This document shows, piece after piece, positions 54,946-63,257 of a stretch of 64,000 bases of DNA. The stretch is from Cereibacter_A sp052244495 (lineage in GTDB: Bacteria; Pseudomonadota; Alphaproteobacteria; Rhodobacterales; Rhodobacteraceae), in assembly GCA_052244495.1 (NCBI GenBank), contig JBQPXH010000002.1. One strand, given 5' to 3'. Position numbers and translations under genes: made by a program. The notes beneath the pieces are model-generated. The model was not told where the DNA came from, did not search any database, and worked only from the letters and a program-made list of their open reading frames with translations. Each line of letters begins with the position of its first letter. The stretch's first letter is position 1.

Positions 54946-56223
54946 TCAGGGATGAAATTCGAAGAGCACTCCCGAAACGTCGTCGCGAAGGTCTGCGCCT
55001 CCGCTCCGCTCGTGAAGGTTCCACAGCAGGGCCTCCATCAGCGCGTCCGCTTCAAGGCCGGCATTGGCCTGCAGCAGGGCGGCAAGGCCCTGCTCGCCGA
55101 GTTCGTGGCCACCTGCGTCGGGACATTCCGTGATGCCATCGGACAGGAGAAACAGCCGGTCGCCCGGGCCAAGGCGGGATCCGACCCGCTCATACACGAC
55201 CTCGGGCAGCAGGCCGACCGGCGGACCGCCCTGTCCCAGCATCTCGACCGTCCCGTCCGCCCGAAGCAGGGCGGGATGGGGGTGGCCGGCCTGAACGAGG
55301 TCGATCTGCCCGGTCTCGAGGTCGATCTCGGCATAGGCCATGGTGAAATACTGCTCGACCCTCAGGTCCTCGAGCATCATGCGATTGAAACGGCTTGCCA
55401 CCATTTCCGGCGGCCAGGTCTGGCGACCCTTGCAGCGATAGCAATTGCCGCCGGTCAGCGCGAAGTTCTGATCGGGCGAGACGCCCGACAGGAGGCCCGC
55501 CAGACGCGCGGTCATCAGCGCTGAGGCGACGCCATGTCCCGAGACGTCGATCGAATAGATCGCGACCCGCCCCCGCGCGATCTCGAAGGATCCGACCAGA
55601 TCCCCCCCGACATGTCCGGAGGGCCGCATGAGCAGCGTCGCCATCGAGTTGCCGAAGCGGCGGTGCCGTTCCCGCGCGAGGGACTGCTGCAGCTTTCTCG
55701 CCTCAACCAGATCCCGGTCGAGCGAGTCGTAGATCTTGCGCAACTGCCCGAAGGCGGTTTCGAGCAGGTGGTTCTTGTCCACCAGTTCCGCCTGCATGAG
55801 GAGCACGCGCTCGCCCGCCCGCAGCCTCGCGCGCAACTCGTCCGAAGCCGCCGGCTTCACGAGGTAGTCGTCGGCCCCGCAGTCAAGCCCGTCCACGACC
55901 TCGCCCGTTCCGGACCGGGAGGTGAGCAGGATGAAATAGCAGTAGCCCTCGCGCGGCAGTGCCCGGATGCGGCGGCACAGCTCGAGTCCGGAAATGCCGG
56001 GCATCATCCAGTCGCTCAGGACGATGTCGACGCCCGCCGTCCGGCAGAGATCCAGTGCCTCGGTCGCGGAAGCGGCCTCGCTCACCCTGTAGCCCCAGCG
56101 CCGAAGGCAGAGCGACAGCAACCGCCGCTGCGCGCGGCTGTCATCGACCACCAGCACATGCCTCGGGGTCGCAGGCGGGCTGCGCAGGCCAGGGTCGGCA
56201 ATCGGAAGGGATAGGGCAGGCAA
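54946..56223 (-). CDS. Response-regulator receiver plus PP2C/SpoIIE phosphatase
   Basis: About 425 residues. The receiver domain begins RHVLVVDDSRAQRRLL, with phospho-acceptor Asp in DIVLSDWMMPG and Lys in YLVKPA. A coiled-coil linker (VDKNHLLETAFGQLRKIYDS) leads to a SpoIIE-type PP2C domain with GGDLVGSFEI, IDVSGHGVASALMTARLAG and GDRLFLLSDGITE. Such proteins dephosphorylate anti-sigma antagonists. Unusual is a CYRCKG Cys pair inside the phosphatase domain. The start is taken as TTG at 56223 because GAGAGG precedes it; the start is uncertain. Divergent to an Hpt gene. RbaY of Rhodobacter capsulatus has this architecture, so orthology is possible. Confidence 0.88.
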   Translation of the reverse strand: MPALSLPIADPGLRSPPATPRHVLVVDDSRAQRRLLSLCLRRWGYRVSEAASATEALDLCRTAGVDIVLSDWMMPGISGLELCRRIRALPREGYCYFILLTSRSGTGEVVDGLDCGADDYLVKPAASDELRARLRAGERVLLMQAELVDKNHLLETAFGQLRKIYDSLDRDLVEARKLQQSLARERHRRFGNSMATLLMRPSGHVGGDLVGSFEIARGRVAIYSIDVSGHGVASALMTARLAGLLSGVSPDQNFALTGGNCYRCKGRQTWPPEMVASRFNRMMLEDLRVEQYFTMAYAEIDLETGQIDLVQAGHPHPALLRADGTVEMLGQGGPPVGLLPEVVYERVGSRLGPGDRLFLLSDGITECPDAGGHELGEQGLAALLQANAGLEADALMEALLWNLHERSGGADLRDDVSGVLFEFHP

Positions 56224-56375
56224 GACAGCCTCTCTGCAAGTTATGGGAGACGATGCTAGGCAGGCGCGACTTAACGGAGAATGAAGCCTCAAAAGCTACG
56301 AAAGCGGGGCGCTTGCGGTCATGCTTCGTTAATGCCGCGCATCCAGTCTGGCCTCGTGGGCTTGGGACGGACAGG

Positions 56376-56705
56376 ATGATCGATTGGAAGAGGGTCGCGG
56401 ATCTGCGCGGCGAGGTCGGAGAAGACGGATTCGACGAAGTGGTCCAGATGTTTCTCGAGGAGACGGACCAGTCGATCCGGTCCCTGTCGTCCGGTGCGGA
56501 ACCGGCCCTGGAAGAACTTCTTCACTTCCTCAAGGGCTCCGCGCTGAACCTCGGCTTCACCACCGTCGCGCGCCTCTGTCAGGACGGCGAGACGCTGGCC
56601 GCGGAAGGACGCGGCTCCGAGGTTGATCTTGGCATGCTGATCAACAGCTACCGCCTCGCCCGGATGGAATTCATCGAGCGGCTTGGCTCTGTCGGGCAGC
56701 CCTAG
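56376..56705 (+). CDS. Hpt-domain phosphotransfer protein
   Basis: A 109-residue protein made of one Hpt four-helix domain. The phosphorylatable His is in ELLHFLKGSALNLGF at about residue 49. The end FIERLGSVGQP is short. It lies divergent from the REC-PP2C gene and could pass phosphate to its receiver (inference). Its stop overlaps that of the convergent ilvA by 3 of 4 nt (56702-56705). Confidence 0.88.
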   Translation: MIDWKRVADLRGEVGEDGFDEVVQMFLEETDQSIRSLSSGAEPALEELLHFLKGSALNLGFTTVARLCQDGETLAAEGRGSEVDLGMLINSYRLARMEFIERLGSVGQP

Positions 56706-57949
56706 ACGAGGAACTCGGCCAGGGCCTCGTCGCCGGTGATGTCGCGATAGTTGAGCCCGGCCGCCGCCATCACTTCGGCGAGGCGCGAGAAGTTCTCGGC
56801 CTTCCTGGTCTCGATGCCGATCAGGACCGATCCGAAGTTGCGCGCGGACTTCTTCAGATACTCGAAGCGGGCGATGTCGTCGTCCGGCCCCAGCATCATC
56901 AGGAATTCGCGCAAGGCCCCGGGACGCTGGGGCATCCGGAGGATGAAGTACTTCTTGAGGCCCGAGAACCGCTGGGCACGCTCCTTCACCTCGGGCAGCC
57001 GCTCGAAATCGAAATTTCCGCCCGAGGTGACGCAGACGACGGTGCGGCCGCGGATCTCTTCCGCCAGTTCCGGCAGCACGTCGACGGACAGCGCCCCGGC
57101 GGGCTCGAGCACGATCCCCTCGACGTTCAGCATCTCGAGCATGGTGATGCAGATCCGATCCTCGGGGGCGAGATGCACCGCGGAAGGGTCCACCCAGCCG
57201 AGACGCGAGAACGGCATCGCGCCGATGCGGGCCACCGCCGCTCCATCGACGAAGCTGTTGACGCGCGGCAGGGCCACCGGGCTCCCGGCGTCGAGGGCTG
57301 CCTTGAAGCTCGCCCCGCCCAGGGGTTCGACGAAGCGGAACCGGGTCTCGGGCGCCTCGGCACGCAGGAAGCCGGTCACTCCGGCGGCAAGTCCGCCGCC
57401 GCCCACCGGCAGAACGACCAGATCCGGCGCCCGGCCGAGCTGGTCCAGCATCTCGACAGCCACGCTGGCCTGGCCCTCGATCACGTCCGCATCGTCAAAC
57501 GGGGCGAGGAAATGGGCGCCCTGCTCGGCGCACCACGCCTGCGCCGCCGCCAGCGTCTGGTCGAAATAGTCGCCCGTCAGGACGATCTCGATCGCGTCAC
57601 CCCCGAAGGTCCGCGTCTTGTCGATCTTCTGCTGCGGCGTGGTCACCGGCATGAAGATCGTGCCCTTCACGCCGAAATGGCGGCAGGCATAGGCCACGCC
57701 CTGTGCATGATTCCCGGCCGAGGCACAGACGAAGGAACGCTGGTCCGGCCGGGTGTCCCGCACCTTGCGCATGGCCGTGAAGGCGCCGCGCAGCTTGTAG
57801 CTGCGCACCGGCGTCAGATCCTCGCGCTTCAGCCAGATCTCGGCGCCATAGCGGGCCGAGAGATGGTCGTTGCGCTGGAGCGGCGTCGCGGGAAACAGGT
57901 CCCGCAGGGCGCGGGTGGCGGAGCGGGCGTTTTCGGCAAACTGGGTCAT
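56702..57949 (-). CDS. ilvA: Threonine dehydratase (threonine ammonia-lyase)
   Basis: A 415-residue PLP enzyme that converts threonine to 2-oxobutyrate, the first step to isoleucine. The PLP Lys is in VRSYKLRGAF near residue 52. CASAGNHAQGVAYACRHFG and the PLP phosphate loop LPVGGGGLAAG follow. The C-terminal part (about 330-415, RMPQRPGALREFLMML) is a single ACT-like regulatory domain, as in short biosynthetic IlvA. Divergent from argG. Confidence 0.94.
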   Translation of the reverse strand: MTQFAENARSATRALRDLFPATPLQRNDHLSARYGAEIWLKREDLTPVRSYKLRGAFTAMRKVRDTRPDQRSFVCASAGNHAQGVAYACRHFGVKGTIFMPVTTPQQKIDKTRTFGGDAIEIVLTGDYFDQTLAAAQAWCAEQGAHFLAPFDDADVIEGQASVAVEMLDQLGRAPDLVVLPVGGGGLAAGVTGFLRAEAPETRFRFVEPLGGASFKAALDAGSPVALPRVNSFVDGAAVARIGAMPFSRLGWVDPSAVHLAPEDRICITMLEMLNVEGIVLEPAGALSVDVLPELAEEIRGRTVVCVTSGGNFDFERLPEVKERAQRFSGLKKYFILRMPQRPGALREFLMMLGPDDDIARFEYLKKSARNFGSVLIGIETRKAENFSRLAEVMAAAGLNYRDITGDEALAEFLV

Positions 57950-58058
57950 GCGCGCACCCTAGCCGCTTCGCAAAGGCTGCGCCACGGGGCGCCCCTTGTT
58001 TGCAAGGCCAAACTTCACTAGACCGGCGCACGAAGTTTTCCGCGATTGGAGCCCTCCC

Positions 58059-59285
58059 ATGTCCGCCCCGAAGAAAGTCGTCCTTGCCTATTCCGGCGGG
58101 CTCGACACCTCGATCATCCTGAAATGGCTGCAGACCGAATACGGCTGCGAGGTCGTCACCTTCACCGCCGACCTCGGCCAGGGCGAGGAACTGGAGCCCG
58201 CGCGCGAGAAGGCGGTGATGTTGGGCATCAAGCCGGAAAACATCTTCATCGAGGACGTGCGCGAGGAATTCGTGCGCGACTTCGTCTTCCCGATGTTCCG
58301 GGCGAACGCTCTCTACGAAGGGCTGTACCTGCTCGGAACTTCGATCGCGCGCCCGCTGATCGCCAAGCGTCTGGTCGAGATCGCCGAGATGACCGGCGCC
58401 GACGCCGTGGCGCACGGCGCGACCGGCAAGGGCAACGACCAGGTGCGGTTCGAGCTGACGGCCTATGCGCTGAACCCGTCGATCAAGGTCATCGCGCCGT
58501 GGCGGGAATGGGACCTGACTTCGCGGACGAAGCTGATCGAGTTCGCCGAGCAGAACCAGATCCCGATTGCCAAGAACAAGCGCGGCGAGGCGCCGTTCTC
58601 GGTCGATGCGAACCTGCTGCACACCTCCTCCGAGGGCCGCGTGCTGGAGAACCCGGGCGAGGAAGCGCCAGACTACGTTTACCAGCGCACCGTCGATCCG
58701 GAGAAGGCGCCGGACGCGCCCGAATTCGTCGAGATCACCTTCGAGAAGGGCGACGCCGTGGCGATCAACGGCGAGGCCATGTCGCCCGCGACGATCCTGA
58801 CGAAGCTCAACGAGCTTGGCGGCAAGCACGGCGTCGGCCGTCTGGACCTCGTGGAAAACCGTTTCGTCGGCATGAAGTCGCGCGGGATCTACGAAACCCC
58901 CGGCGGCACGATCCTGCTGGAAGCTCATCGTGGCATCGAGCAGATCACGCTCGACTCCGGCGCAGGGCACCTGAAGGATTCGATCATGCCGCGCTATGCA
59001 GAGCTGATCTACAACGGCTTCTGGTACAGCCCCGAGCGCGAGATGCTGCAGGCGCTGATCGACAAGTCGCAGGAGCATGTCACCGGCACCGTGCGCGTCA
59101 AGCTCTACAAGGGGTTCGCCCGGACCGTCGCCCGCTGGTCGGAGCATTCGCTCTACTCCGAGAAGCACGTCACCTTCGAGGAGGACGCGGGCGCCTACGA
59201 CCAGAAGGACGCCGCCGGATTCATCCGGCTGAACGCGCTCAGGTTGAAGTTGATCGCGACCCGCAACGCACGCGTGAAGGGCTGA
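58059..59285 (+). CDS. argG: Argininosuccinate synthase
   Basis: A 408-residue enzyme joining citrulline and aspartate at the cost of ATP. The N-terminal ATP-pyrophosphatase loop is VVLAYSGGLDTSIILKWL. HGATGKGNDQVRFELTAYAL and the C-terminal YNGFWYSPEREMLQALID blocks are typical. The ATG at 58059 has GGAG 7 nt upstream. A perfect 10-bp hairpin follows. It is the second arginine gene in the window after argJ. Confidence 0.97.
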   Translation: MSAPKKVVLAYSGGLDTSIILKWLQTEYGCEVVTFTADLGQGEELEPAREKAVMLGIKPENIFIEDVREEFVRDFVFPMFRANALYEGLYLLGTSIARPLIAKRLVEIAEMTGADAVAHGATGKGNDQVRFELTAYALNPSIKVIAPWREWDLTSRTKLIEFAEQNQIPIAKNKRGEAPFSVDANLLHTSSEGRVLENPGEEAPDYVYQRTVDPEKAPDAPEFVEITFEKGDAVAINGEAMSPATILTKLNELGGKHGVGRLDLVENRFVGMKSRGIYETPGGTILLEAHRGIEQITLDSGAGHLKDSIMPRYAELIYNGFWYSPEREMLQALIDKSQEHVTGTVRVKLYKGFARTVARWSEHSLYSEKHVTFEEDAGAYDQKDAAGFIRLNALRLKLIATRNARVKG

Positions 59286-59300
59286 GAGGCGAAATCGCGG

Positions 59301-59324
59301 AACCGGCGCCCTGCGGCGCCGGTT
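59301..59324 (+). terminator. Hairpin terminator after argG
   Basis: AACCGGCGCC / GGCGCCGGTT, a perfect 10-bp stem with a CTGC loop, followed by GACCTCCTTTCC. The pyrimidine-rich tail is only moderate. Confidence 0.6.
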
Positions 59325-59358
59325 GACCTCCTTTCCGACGGGAGAGGAGACCCTGACA

Positions 59359-60030
59359 ATGAGCCTCAAGAAAGTCCTCGGGTTGATGCTGGCATCGCGC
59401 ATGGCTGGCCGCGGTGGCCGGGCGGGAGGACTCGGATCGGCCGCGGTTCTCGGATCGAGCGTGAGCAAGAAGGCGGGACTGGCGGCGCTGGCCTACATGG
59501 CCTACCGCGCGTGGCAGGACAATCAGTCGCGCACGCACCGCAGCGGGGCCAGTGGCTCGGGCAGCATCGGCGGCATGATCGGGGGCGTCATCGACAACCT
59601 GACGGGTCAGGGTGGCCACTCGGCGGGAAATGCGCAGGCGACGCAGCACGACGTGGCGCCTGACCAGTCGCCCGAAGACATGATTTCGGATGCGAAGGCG
59701 CTTCTGCTGCTGCAGGGCATGGTCGCCGCCGCCTGGGCAGACGGGGCAATCTCGATGGAAGAGCGTCGGCGGATCGTCGAGCAGCTCGATGCCGGCGGCG
59801 CCGATGACGACGATCGCCGTCTGGTGGAGCGCGAGATCGCCCATCCGCAGCCGCTGGATCGGCTGCTCGAGCGGGTGCGCGATCAGGAAACGGCCGAGCA
59901 GTTCTACCTCGCCTCGCGCGCGGCGGTCGATCCCACGACCAGCGCCAACCGCGCGTATCTCTGCACGCTGCGCGGGCGGCTGAACCTGTCGGACGCCGAG
60001 GTGCGCGAGGTCGAGGACCTCACCGCGTGA
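59359..60030 (+). CDS. DUF533/TerB-like family protein (YebE-like)
   Basis: A 223-residue protein. The first 110 residues are Gly/Ala/Ser-rich with a weak hydrophobic patch (AGLAALAYMAYRAW). The C-terminal half resembles the TerB-like helical fold of DUF533: LLLLQGMVAAAWADGAISME near residue 115, then RRRIVEQLDAGG and LSDAEVREVEDL. Function of the family is unknown; it is thought to be inner-membrane associated. The last 11 nt overlap the convergent sulfotransferase-like gene. Confidence 0.85.
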   Translation: MSLKKVLGLMLASRMAGRGGRAGGLGSAAVLGSSVSKKAGLAALAYMAYRAWQDNQSRTHRSGASGSGSIGGMIGGVIDNLTGQGGHSAGNAQATQHDVAPDQSPEDMISDAKALLLLQGMVAAAWADGAISMEERRRIVEQLDAGGADDDDRRLVEREIAHPQPLDRLLERVRDQETAEQFYLASRAAVDPTTSANRAYLCTLRGRLNLSDAEVREVEDLTA

Positions 60031-60742
60031 GGCGGTAGGCCGCCAGTTTCTCGTAGAACGGAAGGGCCTGCTGCGCCAGATCCGCATACTGCGGCGACAA
60101 CTCGGGCAGCGGGCCCTCCGGCTGGTCGAAGCCGGTCGAGAGATGGACCGCGCCATACCAGTGCGAGGCCCAGATCCCGTCGAGGGGATGTCCTCCGGCG
60201 GGCCAACTCAGCATCGCGTCGGTAAAGGGAATGCCCAGCGCCTTGCACAGGGACGACAGCATGCCGCGCGGATCGTCCCGGATGTCCGCGCTGTCGATCA
60301 CGAGGGGCGGACGGCCGAGCGAGGTCGCCACCTCGTCAAACAGGTCCGCCTGCTGCCGGAAGCCGATGTCGGCAAGGGTGGGGCCTTCACGCTTGCGCGC
60401 ATAGCTTGCAACCACCCGCGCGGGGTGGCGGATCAGGAAAACATTTTCGCAGGAGCGCATGAATCCACGGTCGAAGCCCGGGATCAGGTGCAGCGTCATG
60501 TGCTTCTGGTAAAACAGGCGCTCGCCCCCCGGCGCATCTCCCGCGCATCGCGATGCGATAATGGCCGGATCGGTTTCGTGGGCCGCAATGATCTCGGACC
60601 GCATCGGGTGGTCGCTTCCCGTAGCCTTCAGATAGGCGGCATAGAACGGCTCGTCCCAGATGCCGCAGTCGCCTCGTGCCGCGAAGGCATACATCATGGC
60701 CGTGGAGAGGTTCCTCGGGCCGGACCACATCGCGATCCTCAT
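60020..60742 (-). CDS. Sulfotransferase-like P-loop protein
   Basis: A 240-residue protein. The N-terminal MWSGPRNLSTAMMYAFAARG resembles the 5'-phosphosulfate loop of PAPS sulfotransferases but lacks the usual Lys after the Gly. LIRHPARVVASYARKREG matches the 3'-phosphate binding motif with Arg and Ser. PAPS use is thus likely but not certain. It is coupled to a class IV aminotransferase by a 4-nt ATGA overlap, which suggests a shared amine or amino-acid substrate. Confidence 0.85.
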   Translation of the reverse strand: MRIAMWSGPRNLSTAMMYAFAARGDCGIWDEPFYAAYLKATGSDHPMRSEIIAAHETDPAIIASRCAGDAPGGERLFYQKHMTLHLIPGFDRGFMRSCENVFLIRHPARVVASYARKREGPTLADIGFRQQADLFDEVATSLGRPPLVIDSADIRDDPRGMLSSLCKALGIPFTDAMLSWPAGGHPLDGIWASHWYGAVHLSTGFDQPEGPLPELSPQYADLAQQALPFYEKLAAYRLTR

Positions 60743-61638
60743 GCCGCCACCAGTTCCTTGTAGAGCCCGCGGATCCGCTCGGTCATCGGACCCATGTCGC
60801 CGCTGCCTATCCTTCGTCCGTCGATCTCGCCCACCGGTGTCTGCGCGCCGAAGGTGCCGGTGAGGAAGGCCTCGTCCGCGGAATATGTCTCGACCAGCGA
60901 GAAGTTCTTCTCGAACACGGGAATGCCCGCCTCACGGCAGATCTGGACGACTTTCCGGCGCGTGATGCCGTTCATGCAGTAGTCCCCTGTCGAGGTCCAG
61001 ACCTCGCCCTTTCTCACGATGAAGAAGTTGCAGGCGTTGGTGGTGTTCACGAACCCATGGATGTCGAGCATCAGCGCCTCGTCCGCCCCCGCCTTCTCGG
61101 CCGCGATGCAGGCCAGGATGCAGTTCAGCTTGGAATGCGAGTTGAGCTTCGGATCCTGGCTCATCGGCAGGCCGCGGATGTGCGGCACGGTCGCCAGCCG
61201 GATCGGGCGCGGGATCTTCGGCTTCGAGTGCTCCATGATGATCGCGACCGTCGGCCCCTGCCGCGACAGTGACGGATGCTGGAACGGACGCGTCTTGACC
61301 CCGCGCGTCACCATCAACCGCGCATGGGCGTCGGTCTGCATCCCGTTGGCGTCCGCCGTGTCGAGAAGCGCCTGCCGGATCGCATCCCGGTCCATGCCGA
61401 TGTCGAGATCGATGGCGAGCGCCGCCTCGAACAGCCTGTCGAGATGCTCGTCAAGGAAGGCCCAGCGACCCTCGTAGAGCCGCAGCCCCTCCCAGACGCC
61501 ATCGCCCAGCATGAAGCCGGCATCGTAGACCGAGACCAGCGCCTCCGCCCTGGGCAGGATCCGGCCGTTCAGCCAGATCCGGATGGTCTCGTTCCGGGAA
61601 TCTTCCTCGGCCTGGTGAGTGGTGACGTGTTCCTGCAT
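60739..61638 (-). CDS. Class IV (branched-chain-like) aminotransferase
   Basis: A 299-residue PLP enzyme of the BCAT/D-alanine aminotransferase fold. IRIWLNGRILPRAEALVSVY opens the fold; the PLP Lys is in NSHSKLNCILAC, and the phosphate site includes GFVNTTNACNFFIVRKGEV. The sequence is closer to the BCAT-like than the D-amino-acid branch by eye, but substrate cannot be read off. GGAGGAACGG precedes the ATG. Its stop overlaps the sulfotransferase start by 4 nt. Confidence 0.9.
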   Translation of the reverse strand: MQEHVTTHQAEEDSRNETIRIWLNGRILPRAEALVSVYDAGFMLGDGVWEGLRLYEGRWAFLDEHLDRLFEAALAIDLDIGMDRDAIRQALLDTADANGMQTDAHARLMVTRGVKTRPFQHPSLSRQGPTVAIIMEHSKPKIPRPIRLATVPHIRGLPMSQDPKLNSHSKLNCILACIAAEKAGADEALMLDIHGFVNTTNACNFFIVRKGEVWTSTGDYCMNGITRRKVVQICREAGIPVFEKNFSLVETYSADEAFLTGTFGAQTPVGEIDGRRIGSGDMGPMTERIRGLYKELVAA

Positions 61639-61775
61639 CCGTTCCTCCGGCTTCGGCTGACGCTAGACCCGCCGGCGCTTCGAGCCAAGAGGTGAACCGG
61701 CAGAGGGGCGCCTCACGCCCCGGTGAGTTGCAGCAGGCGGGCCTGGCGCCCATGCTCGGGACAGGAGGAACCACA

Positions 61776-62399
61776 ATGACGAAACTGCTTCTGATTTTCC
61801 TGCTGACGGCCGGGGCCGCCGAGGCCGCCGAGCGCAAGGCCTATGTCGCCGGCGGCTGTTTCTGGTGCGTCGAGGCGGATTTCGAGAAGGTGAAGGGCGT
61901 GTCCGAGGTGATCTCGGGCTACACCGGAGGCACGGTACAGCAGCCGACCTACAAGCAGGTGAGCCGCGGCGGCACCGGCCACTACGAGGCCGCCGAGATC
62001 CGCTATGACGACAGCGTGGTCAGCTACGCCCAGCTCATGAACCTCTTCTTCCGCTCGGTCGATCCGACGGACGCGGGCGGGCAGTTCTGCGACCGCGGCG
62101 AGAGTTACCGGACGGCCATCTTCCCCGCCACTCCGCAGGAGCAGCGGCAGGCGGAAGCGGCCAAGGCGCAGGCGCAACGGGCACTGGGGCAGGAGGTGGT
62201 GACGGCGATCGAACCCTTCACCCGGTTCTGGCCGGCCGAGGAGTATCACCAGGACTACTACAAGGGAGACCGGCTGATCCTGACGCGCTTCGGACCCCGC
62301 AGGCAGGCCTCGGCCTATGATCTCTACCGGGACGCCTGCGGGCGGGACGAGAGGGTGCGCGAGCTCTGGGGCGCCGACGCGCCCTTCGTCGGGCACTGA
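61776..62399 (+). CDS. msrA: Exported peptide methionine sulfoxide reductase MsrA
   Basis: A 207-residue enzyme that reduces S-methionine sulfoxide. A signal peptide MTKLLLIFLLTAGAAEAAE sends it to the periplasm, unlike the common cytosolic form. The active site is YVAGGCFWCVEADF, with GGTGHYEAAEIRYD and FCDRGESYRTAIF following. The second catalytic Cys is probably in YRDACGRD near the C-terminus. AGGAGG precedes the ATG. No msrB lies next to it. Confidence 0.94.
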   Translation: MTKLLLIFLLTAGAAEAAERKAYVAGGCFWCVEADFEKVKGVSEVISGYTGGTVQQPTYKQVSRGGTGHYEAAEIRYDDSVVSYAQLMNLFFRSVDPTDAGGQFCDRGESYRTAIFPATPQEQRQAEAAKAQAQRALGQEVVTAIEPFTRFWPAEEYHQDYYKGDRLILTRFGPRRQASAYDLYRDACGRDERVRELWGADAPFVGH

Positions 62400-62402
62400 A
62401 CG

Positions 62403-63257
62403 TCAGCGGAGGAGAGCCTCCACCTCCGCCGCTGTGGGCATGGCATCGGCAGCGCCCTTGCGCGTGACCTGGATCGCCGCGGCCGCGGCGGCGCGGCGCA
62501 TGGCCTGCTCCGGCGCATGCCCTGCATCCAGAGCCGCCGCGAGGTTTCCCGTGAAACAGTCGCCCGCGCCCACCGTATCGACTGGCGTCACCGGGAAGGC
62601 CGGGACAGAGATCGTGCCCTGACCCGGGCGCAGCCACTCGGCCCCCTTCGCGCCGCGGGTCACGATCATCTCGACCTCTGGCAGCGCGCCCAGCGCAGCC
62701 CTCAGCGCCGCAGCCTCGCCCTCGTTCATCACCAGCAGAGTGACGAAAGGCAGGACCGCGCGAACTGCCCCGATCTCGAAGGGCGCGGCCGAGTAGACCA
62801 CCCTGAGGCCCTGCCCGGCCGCGAGCCGCGCCGCCTCCACCTGACCCGAGGTCTCGTTCTGAAGGAGCATCGTGTCCCCCGGCCCCGCGCCCGCCAGAGC
62901 GGCCGCAAGCTCGCCCTCGCCAAGGGTCCGGTTCGCACCGGGAAAGATCACGATGGCGTTCTCGCCCTGGTGGTCCACGTTGATGATGGCGTGACCCGAG
63001 GGTCCCTCGCGCAGCGCGACATGCGTCACGTCCACGCCGTAGCCCGCCATCGCCTCGCGCGCCCATCCTCCCTCGGCGCCGACCGCGCCGATGTGCAGCA
63101 CCCGCGCCCCGGCCCGCGCCGCGGCGACCGACTGGTTCGCGCCCTTCCCGCCCAGAACGACGGCATGGGTCTCGGCCTCGAGCGTCTCGCCGGGCGCCGG
63201 CAGATGCGGCACCCGGTAGACGTGGTCGATGTTGATCGAGCCGAGATTGAGCAGCAT
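62403..63257 (-). CDS. Ribokinase-like PfkB-family sugar kinase
   Basis: A 284-residue kinase. GSINIDHVYRVPHLPAPGET and GGKGANQSVAAARAGARV are the N-terminal PfkB signatures, and the catalytic block is DTVGAGDCFTGNLAAAL. Ribokinase is the nearest family type, but other sugar or nucleoside substrates are possible. The ATG overlaps the malic enzyme stop by 1 nt (TGATG). It converges with msrA. Confidence 0.9.
   Translation of the reverse strand: MLLNLGSINIDHVYRVPHLPAPGETLEAETHAVVLGGKGANQSVAAARAGARVLHIGAVGAEGGWAREAMAGYGVDVTHVALREGPSGHAIINVDHQGENAIVIFPGANRTLGEGELAAALAGAGPGDTMLLQNETSGQVEAARLAAGQGLRVVYSAAPFEIGAVRAVLPFVTLLVMNEGEAAALRAALGALPEVEMIVTRGAKGAEWLRPGQGTISVPAFPVTPVDTVGAGDCFTGNLAAALDAGHAPEQAMRRAAAAAAIQVTRKGAADAMPTAAEVEALLR

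Noticed and set aside
56224..56292. Longer N-terminus of the REC-PP2C protein from a TTG at 56292
   Set aside because: The extra residues are unlike a receiver domain leader, and a better ribosome site precedes the TTG at 56223.
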